Part shown: in pieces, positions 6,306 through 9,916 of the stretch
How the letters are laid out: every line of letters begins with the position of its first letter
How positions within the stretch are numbered: the stretch's first letter is position 1
Assembly (NCBI GenBank): GCA_946481225.1
Contig: CAMLNJ010000066.1
Span: 1 to 9,916 of the forward strand
Source: an uncultured Verrucomicrobiota bacterium
GTDB taxonomy: Bacteria > Verrucomicrobiota > Verrucomicrobiae > Opitutales > Opitutaceae
Direction: 5' to 3'
DNA: 9,916 nucleotides
The notes under the pieces: generated by a model
What the model saw: the letters and a program-made list of their open reading frames with translations, nothing else
What the model was told of the DNA's origin: nothing
The model's database searches: none
Translations under genes and position numbers: made by a program

Positions 6306-6940
6306 ATCCGTTTTTCGAGAACATCCGCGAAGGCCTCACGACTTGGTCGCTCGATCAGGCGAACTTCGTGCTCGGGGTGGTTGGAGTGTGGCTGATGATC
6401 CGCCGCAACCTGTGGGCGTTCCCGGTCGGGCTGGTCGCGGTGGCGGTCCAGGGAGTGCTGTTTTGGCGCACCGGCTTGTTCGCCGAGGCGAAGGTGCAGG
6501 TGTTTTATTTCGGCGGCCTCGCCTATGGCTGGTGGCATTGGGTCAAACACAAGGGCGCCGCGCCGGAGTTGCCGATCACGGTGCTCGGTTGGCCGGTCCG
6601 GGCGGCCTACCTCGCGGGCGGTCTGGCGGGCACGGTATTGTGGGCCGAATACTTGCGGCACTTCACCAGCGCGGTGGCTCCCTATCGCGACGCCTTTCTC
6701 GCGAGTTTCGGGATCGTGGCGCAGGTGATGCAGGCGCGAAAGAACCTGGAAAACTGGCCTCTGTGGGTGATCGTGAACGCGTCCGCGGTCGTGGTTTACC
6801 TGCAGCTTGGCCATGCGCTGGCCTACACCGCGTTCCTTTATGCGATCTATCTGGTCCTGGCGTTCGCGGGCTGGCGGGAATGGGCCCGCGCCAAACGAGC
6901 GGCTGCGGCCGCAAGTGCTCCTCGGGAGGTTGCGAGGTGA
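6302..6940 (+). CDS. pnuC: Nicotinamide riboside transporter PnuC
   Basis: A 212-residue inner-membrane facilitator that imports nicotinamide riboside for NAD synthesis. The start is the GTG at 6302, overlapping the Hsp33 stop (GTGA). Hydrophobic helices fall at about residues 20-34, 37-55, 60-80, 92-110 and 125-140, with two more before the basic C-terminus. The substrate-pocket signature YGWWHW is at residues 75-80, preceded by FAEAKVQVFYFGG; ARKNLENWPLW later in the chain is also typical. The N-terminus (NPFFENIREGLTTWS) is a normal family start. It is followed, with a 4-base GTGA overlap, by a ribosylnicotinamide kinase, which traps the imported substrate by phosphorylation, so the pair is a functional salvage unit. 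Confidence 0.95.
   Translation: MNPFFENIREGLTTWSLDQANFVLGVVGVWLMIRRNLWAFPVGLVAVAVQGVLFWRTGLFAEAKVQVFYFGGLAYGWWHWVKHKGAAPELPITVLGWPVRAAYLAGGLAGTVLWAEYLRHFTSAVAPYRDAFLASFGIVAQVMQARKNLENWPLWVIVNASAVVVYLQLGHALAYTAFLYAIYLVLAFAGWREWARAKRAAAAASAPREVAR
6924..6929 (+). promoter_or_regulatory. Shine-Dalgarno of the NadR-type kinase gene
   Basis: GGGAGG ends 7 bases before the GTG at 6937. This is the only textbook ribosome-binding site seen in the window, and it fixes the start of the kinase at the GTGA overlap inside the end of pnuC. Confidence 0.7.
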
Positions 6941-7503
6941 ACCCGGCGCCGCTGCGCGTCGTTCTTTTCGGCGCGGAATCGACGGGGAAATCGACCCTGG
7001 CCGAGCGGCTGGCGGCGCGTTTCGCCGCGCCGTGGTCGGCGGAGCATGTGCGGGCGTATTGGGATTCGCATGACGGCGTGATCACCGTGGCGGATCTGGA
7101 CGCCATCGCGCGCGGGCAACGCGCGGGCGAAGACGCGGCGCGGGCGCGGGCCGTGGCGAGCGGGGCGCGCGTGGTGATTCACGACACCGATCTGCTCACC
7201 TGCACGCTTTGGGACGACCTGCTTTTCCCCGGCGCGTGCCCGGAGTGGGCGCGCGGGGAGGCGGCGGCGCGGGCTCGGGCGACGGACCTGTTTTTGTTTT
7301 GCGACACGGATCTTCCGTGGGCGCCCGATCCGCAGCGCTGTTTTCCGGACGAGCAAGGGCGGGCGATGTGCCGGCGGGTGTTCTTGGCGAAGCTTGAGGC
7401 GACGGGCGCGCGGTGGGCGCGCGTCTACGGAGCCGACGCGGAGCGCGAGGCGCGCGCGGCCGCGGCGGTGGAGTTGCTTTTGAACCGGTGCGCGACGCGA
7501 TGA
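6937..7503 (+). CDS. NadR-type ribosylnicotinamide kinase (ATPase domain only)
   Basis: A 188-residue P-loop kinase expected to convert nicotinamide riboside to NMN with ATP. The Walker A motif GAESTGKST (residues 12-20) is the NadR-type variant, and a Walker B-like strand VVIHDTD lies at 79-85. CDTDLPWAPDPQR is typical of the NadR kinase domain. Family NadR proteins often also carry an NMN adenylyltransferase domain and, in enterobacteria, a repressor domain. This one has only the kinase, so a separate adenylyltransferase must finish NAD synthesis. The GTG start overlaps the pnuC stop and has a good Shine-Dalgarno. Its own stop overlaps the ATG of the next gene (ATGA). Adjacency to pnuC strongly supports the substrate assignment. 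Confidence 0.9.
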   Translation: MNPAPLRVVLFGAESTGKSTLAERLAARFAAPWSAEHVRAYWDSHDGVITVADLDAIARGQRAGEDAARARAVASGARVVIHDTDLLTCTLWDDLLFPGACPEWARGEAAARARATDLFLFCDTDLPWAPDPQRCFPDEQGRAMCRRVFLAKLEATGARWARVYGADAEREARAAAAVELLLNRCATR

Positions 7504-8315
7504 GCTCGATTAACCAAGACGACTACGAGGCGAGGTTTGGCGGGCTGGCGCGGCTTTACGGGCGCGAGGCGTTGGCAAAGCTGCGCGGAGCGCATGCCTG
7601 CGTCGTCGGCGTGGGCGGCGTGGGCTCCTGGACCGCCGAGGCGCTGGCGCGCGGCGGAGTGGGGGCGATCACGTTGATCGACCTGGACGAGGTTTGCGTG
7701 AGCAACGTCAACCGCCAGCTTCATGCGCTCGACGGGCAGATCGGACGGGCCAAAGTCGACGTCCTTGCGGAGCGGATACGGCTGATCAATCCGGGATGCC
7801 GGGTCGAGGCGGTGCAGGAGTTTCTCGTGGCCGCGAACGCCGAGCGCCTGCTTGCGTCCGAACGGGGCTATACGGTGGTCGTCGATGCGATCGACTCGGT
7901 CGCGCACAAGGCGCGCCTGCTGGCGACATGCGTGGCGCGCGGATTGCCCGTGGTCACGACCGGCGGGGCGGGCGGAAAACGCGACGGCACCCGGCTGCGT
8001 ATCGGGGATCTGGGCGAGTCTGGCGGCGACGATCTTTTGCGGCAGGTGCGTAAAACGCTTCGGCGAGAGCATGGGTTTCCCGGCGGCGAGGGGCATCGCT
8101 ATGGCATCCGGGTGGTTTGGAGCACGGAGCCGGCGATCTATCCCTGGGCTGACGGCACCTGTGCGGCATCGCTCGAACCCGGTTCGAGCACGCGCTTGGA
8201 CTGTTCCGCCGGACTAGGTGCTGCGATGTGGGTCACCGCCGCATTCGGCCTCGCCGCCGCGCAGGAGGCGGTGGGCTTGATCATCGGCTTTGCGCGAGAT
8301 TCGGCCGGGCGCTGA
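7500..8315 (+). CDS. tcdA: tRNA threonylcarbamoyladenosine dehydratase TcdA (CsdL)
   Basis: A 271-residue E1/ThiF-like enzyme that uses ATP to dehydrate t6A at position 37 of ANN-decoding tRNAs to cyclic t6A. The N-terminus YEARFGGLARLYG (9-21) is family-typical. The nucleotide-binding loop GVGGVGSW is at 37-44, acidic Asp61/Asp63 in LIDLDEV, and SNVNRQ at 68-73 carries the adenylation Arg/Asn pair. TTGGAGGKRD follows, and Cys235 in LDCSAGLGAA matches the conserved Cys near the C-terminus of E. coli TcdA. Length equals the family norm. The ATG overlaps the stop of the kinase gene, making it the last gene of the run. A link between NAD salvage and this tRNA modification is not established; co-transcription may be incidental. 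Confidence 0.94.
   Translation: MSSINQDDYEARFGGLARLYGREALAKLRGAHACVVGVGGVGSWTAEALARGGVGAITLIDLDEVCVSNVNRQLHALDGQIGRAKVDVLAERIRLINPGCRVEAVQEFLVAANAERLLASERGYTVVVDAIDSVAHKARLLATCVARGLPVVTTGGAGGKRDGTRLRIGDLGESGGDDLLRQVRKTLRREHGFPGGEGHRYGIRVVWSTEPAIYPWADGTCAASLEPGSSTRLDCSAGLGAAMWVTAAFGLAAAQEAVGLIIGFARDSAGR
8171..8189. repeat. Perfect palindrome inside tcdA
   Basis: GCTCGAAC-CCG-GTTCGAGC: an 8-bp perfect inverted repeat with a 3-base centre, coding for SLEPGSS just before the conserved Cys of TcdA. The translated residues are normal for the family region, so it may be a coincidence of codon choice. Confidence 0.5.
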
Positions 8316-8334
8316 GCAGCCGGCGGCCGGGTTT
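8303..8334 (+). terminator. Possible terminator of the hslO-pnuC-kinase-tcdA run
   Basis: GGCCG...GCTG pairs with CAGC...CGGCC across the tcdA stop codon with a 3x3 internal loop, and is followed by GGG then TTTT. The imperfect stem and very tight loop make this only a moderate candidate; no better terminator is visible before the drop in GC. Confidence 0.35.
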
Positions 8335-8571
8335 TCGGGCGTCACGGTAAATGCCGCATACGTGGAAGGTGGTATGTTGGTTGCGTGATTTTTGGTAAAG
8401 TTTCTTATTTGCACGGACTCGTTAACCCATAGTCTCTAGGATCTTGCTCATGGGGTGTTTTTACATAATTCGACCGATAAGCCCGGATTTTGGTTTGTAT
8501 GCCGAAATATGCTTATTCATCCATCCTAGAATCATCCGATGGCACCCACGACGAGGCCGGAACAGCATCAA
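8335..8571. other. Low-GC non-coding stretch separating two gene blocks
   Basis: By hand count 8341-8520 is about 42% G+C, far below the coding DNA on the left. It lies between the convergent ends of tcdA and the GNAT gene. No gene, direct repeat pair, integrase site or clear terminator was seen. A loose plus-strand promoter look-alike (TTGCGT at 8381, 17 bases, CTTATT) is too weak to call. Confidence 0.6.
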
Positions 8572-9075
8572 CTATTTTCGTGGCGGTCTTACCCTCATGG
8601 TCAGATAGCCTTGGGCGCGTTCAACTGCGTCAAATCCGATGCGCCGGTAGAGGCGCTGCGCGGCCAGATTGTTCTCTCGAACGTTGAGCATCACCGGAAG
8701 GCGGCTCGTTTCACCTTCGGCAAGCAGACCTTGGATCAGCGCGGTGCCTATCCGTTGGCCTTGGTGTTGGGGCAAGAGCTCGATGTTGACCAGACGCAAC
8801 TCGTGCGGGTTTCGCCACACCATCCAGACGCCGGCCTCGCTGCCGTCGATCATCACGACCGATTCCTCGGCGCCAGGGAAACGGACCCGGTAGTCGGCAC
8901 GGCGCGCGTTAAATTGTTGACGGATGAAGGCCTCGCGTCGCGTGGCGTCCCAGCCACAGCGCTCAAGCTCGTGCTTGCGGGTGCTCTCGTAAAGTCGGAG
9001 GAGAAATCTTTCGTCGGGCGGCGCCACGGGGCGCAAAGCGAAGGGCGTTTTTGGGGGAGAAAAGGCGGCTTTCAT
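8572..9075 (-). CDS. GNAT-family N-acetyltransferase
   Basis: A 167-residue protein with a complete GNAT fold, transferring acetyl (or another acyl) from CoA to an unknown amine. It starts PFALRPVAPPDERFLLRLYESTR (about residues 10-33), the first strand-helix unit. The core strand LVNIELLP is followed by the CoA-pyrophosphate loop QHQGQRIGTALI, and the last motif is NVRENNLAAQRLYRRIGF. The ATG at 9073-9075 is preferred because the domain begins just after it. In-frame ATG 9180 and TTG 9195 would add 35-40 residues without domain character (DGESSWTTDG...). None has a clear Shine-Dalgarno. The gene is divergent from the tail-collar gene with ~130 bases between. From memory, GNAT genes of this kind sit beside tail-collar genes in other bacteria, which hints at a shared job, perhaps modifying a tail-collar protein; this is inference. 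Confidence 0.88.
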   Translation of the reverse strand: MKAAFSPPKTPFALRPVAPPDERFLLRLYESTRKHELERCGWDATRREAFIRQQFNARRADYRVRFPGAEESVVMIDGSEAGVWMVWRNPHELRLVNIELLPQHQGQRIGTALIQGLLAEGETSRLPVMLNVRENNLAAQRLYRRIGFDAVERAQGYLTMRVRPPRK

Positions 9076-9207
9076 ACGATGGTGGCTTCGCGCGAGGAGG
9101 GGCGCGTCGCAATCTCCAAACGCGCAGCCGTCTGTCGTCCAGCTACTTTCGCCATCCGTCCGGGCGGCGATGCTTAACATCACAATAAACCTCAAATCCT
9201 AATCCTT

Positions 9208-9750
9208 ATGTCGGAACCCTTCATCGGTGAAATCATCATGTTTGCGGGCAACTTCGCTCCGCGCGGCTGGGCCTTCTGCAATGGCCAGCTTCTATCGATC
9301 GCGCAAAACACCGCGTTGTTCAGTATCCTTGGAACCACCTACGGTGGCAATGGCCAGACGACCTTTGCCTTGCCTGACCTGCGCGGTCGCGTTCCTTTGC
9401 ATTCCGGCAACGACAGCCAAGGGCCTGGTTTGTCATCGTATGCGTTGGGCGAGCAGACGGGAACCGAAAGTGTAACCCTGCTTACCACGCAGATGCCGGC
9501 GCATACCCATGTGTTGGCGGCAAACACTGCGGCGGGAACCGCCACCGAGCCTGCCGGCAATTATATAGCCGGCGTAGCCGATGCCAATTCGGGCGGCTTG
9601 TTTCCCGCGTTCGAGGCGACAACCAATACCACGATGGGGCCCTTGGCGATCAGTCCAGCTGGTGGTAGTCAGCCTCACGGGAATATACAGCCGATTCTGG
9701 CGCTGAATTTCATCATCGCGACGGAAGGCATTTTCCCTTCGCGGAACTGA
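9208..9750 (+). CDS. Phage tail-collar domain protein (MdpB-like)
   Basis: A 180-residue protein of the microcystin-dependent-protein-B/tail-collar family. The collar domain spans about residues 7-63: GEIIMFAGNFAPRGWAFCNG, then ALFSILGTTYGGNGQTTFALPDLRGR. The middle (about 90-155) is Thr/Ala/Gly-rich with QMPAHTH at about 95. The C-terminus is the diagnostic QPILALNFIIATEGIFPSRN. Such proteins resemble phage tail-fibre collars but also occur as free-standing chromosomal genes in tandem sets whose function is not established. No other phage structural gene is in this window. The ATG at 9208 begins the canonical MSEPFIGEI and has no Shine-Dalgarno (AATCCTT precedes it). GC content and codon choice are lower than in the left-hand genes. 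A strong terminator follows. Confidence 0.95.
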   Translation: MSEPFIGEIIMFAGNFAPRGWAFCNGQLLSIAQNTALFSILGTTYGGNGQTTFALPDLRGRVPLHSGNDSQGPGLSSYALGEQTGTESVTLLTTQMPAHTHVLAANTAAGTATEPAGNYIAGVADANSGGLFPAFEATTNTTMGPLAISPAGGSQPHGNIQPILALNFIIATEGIFPSRN

Positions 9751-9767
9751 TCGTCGCCCTCGTTCTC

Positions 9768-9793
9768 TCCGGCCTTCGTGATCGAAGGCCGGA
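9768..9793 (+). terminator. Intrinsic terminator of the tail-collar gene
   Basis: TCCGGCCTTCG, loop TGAT, CGAAGGCCGGA: a perfect 11-bp stem 17 bases after the stop codon, followed by CTTTTCGTG. This is the clearest terminator in the window. Confidence 0.85.
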
Positions 9794-9874
9794 CTTTTCG
9801 TGTGGTTTAATTATTTGTCCTCGTAGGAGTTACTAATTCTAACTGTTTCCTTTACCCGTTGATCACCTCCGCTT

Positions 9875-9916
9875 ATGGCACTATTCACTAAAATCCTCAA
9901 AGCATGCGACAGCCTC
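9875..9916 (+). CDS. Start of a possible gene cut by the window edge
   Basis: An ATG opens a frame of 14 codons (MALFTKILKACDSL) that runs off the right edge. The short amphipathic, Lys-containing start would fit many proteins. There is no Shine-Dalgarno; instead the bases before it read GATCACCTCC-GCTT. Its position after a tail-collar gene and terminator, in the same orientation, is the main reason to list it. Too short to identify. Confidence 0.3.
   Translation, partial: MALFTKILKACDSL

Noticed and set aside
9076..9195. Longer GNAT starts at 9180 (ATG) or 9195 (TTG)
   Set aside because: The added residues have no domain character and would fill the divergent promoter space; not fully excluded.
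9208..9750. Prophage interpretation of the tail-collar gene
   Set aside because: No other phage gene, attachment site or integrase is present in the window; free-standing chromosomal members of this family are common.
1..9916. CRISPR arrays, insertion sequences and rRNA/tRNA genes
   Set aside because: No regularly spaced repeats, transposase motifs, terminal inverted repeats or complete RNA gene were found on reading both strands.

Overview
The window is high-GC bacterial chromosomal DNA. The lineage is inferred only from protein flavour and genome style: a high-GC Gram-negative, most likely an Opitutales/Verrucomicrobiota-type bacterium. Nothing in the window, such as an rRNA gene, proves this. 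Nearly all start codons lack a recognisable Shine-Dalgarno sequence.

Layout: (1) 1-1899 (+) is the 3' two thirds of treY, maltooligosyl trehalose synthase; its 5' end lies outside the window. (2) 2013-4990 (-) holds four stress-type genes on one strand: a YciF/DUF892 ferritin-like protein, a four-helix membrane protein with an SPW motif, a second and unrelated ferritin-like diiron protein, and a small heat shock protein (Hsp20). A 616-base stretch with no convincing gene splits this set into two pairs. (3) 5487-8315 (+) is a compact run of four genes in which each start overlaps the previous stop by 3-4 bases: an Hsp33-type redox chaperone, the PnuC nicotinamide riboside transporter, a NadR-type ribosylnicotinamide kinase and the TcdA tRNA-modifying E1-like enzyme. 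(4) 8316-8571 is a non-coding stretch of much lower GC. (5) 8572 to the end is a different module: a GNAT acetyltransferase (-), divergent from a tail-collar (MdpB-like) protein (+) that is followed by a clear intrinsic terminator. A second reading frame begins just before the right edge.

How the genes fit together: regions 1-3 are mostly stress physiology and cofactor supply. TreY makes trehalose from alpha-glucan; the two ferritin-like proteins probably handle iron or peroxide; Hsp20 and Hsp33 are ATP-independent holdases reading outward from a shared ~500-base divergent region. PnuC and the kinase form a nicotinamide riboside to NMN salvage pair. The tail-collar/GNAT module is the accessory-looking part and continues out of the window. 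No prophage, insertion sequence, CRISPR array or RNA gene was recognised. I did not find a clearly new system. The best leads are the tail-collar/GNAT module at the right edge, the paired ferritin/SPW/Hsp20 stress island, and the consistent SD-less, pyrimidine-rich start contexts.
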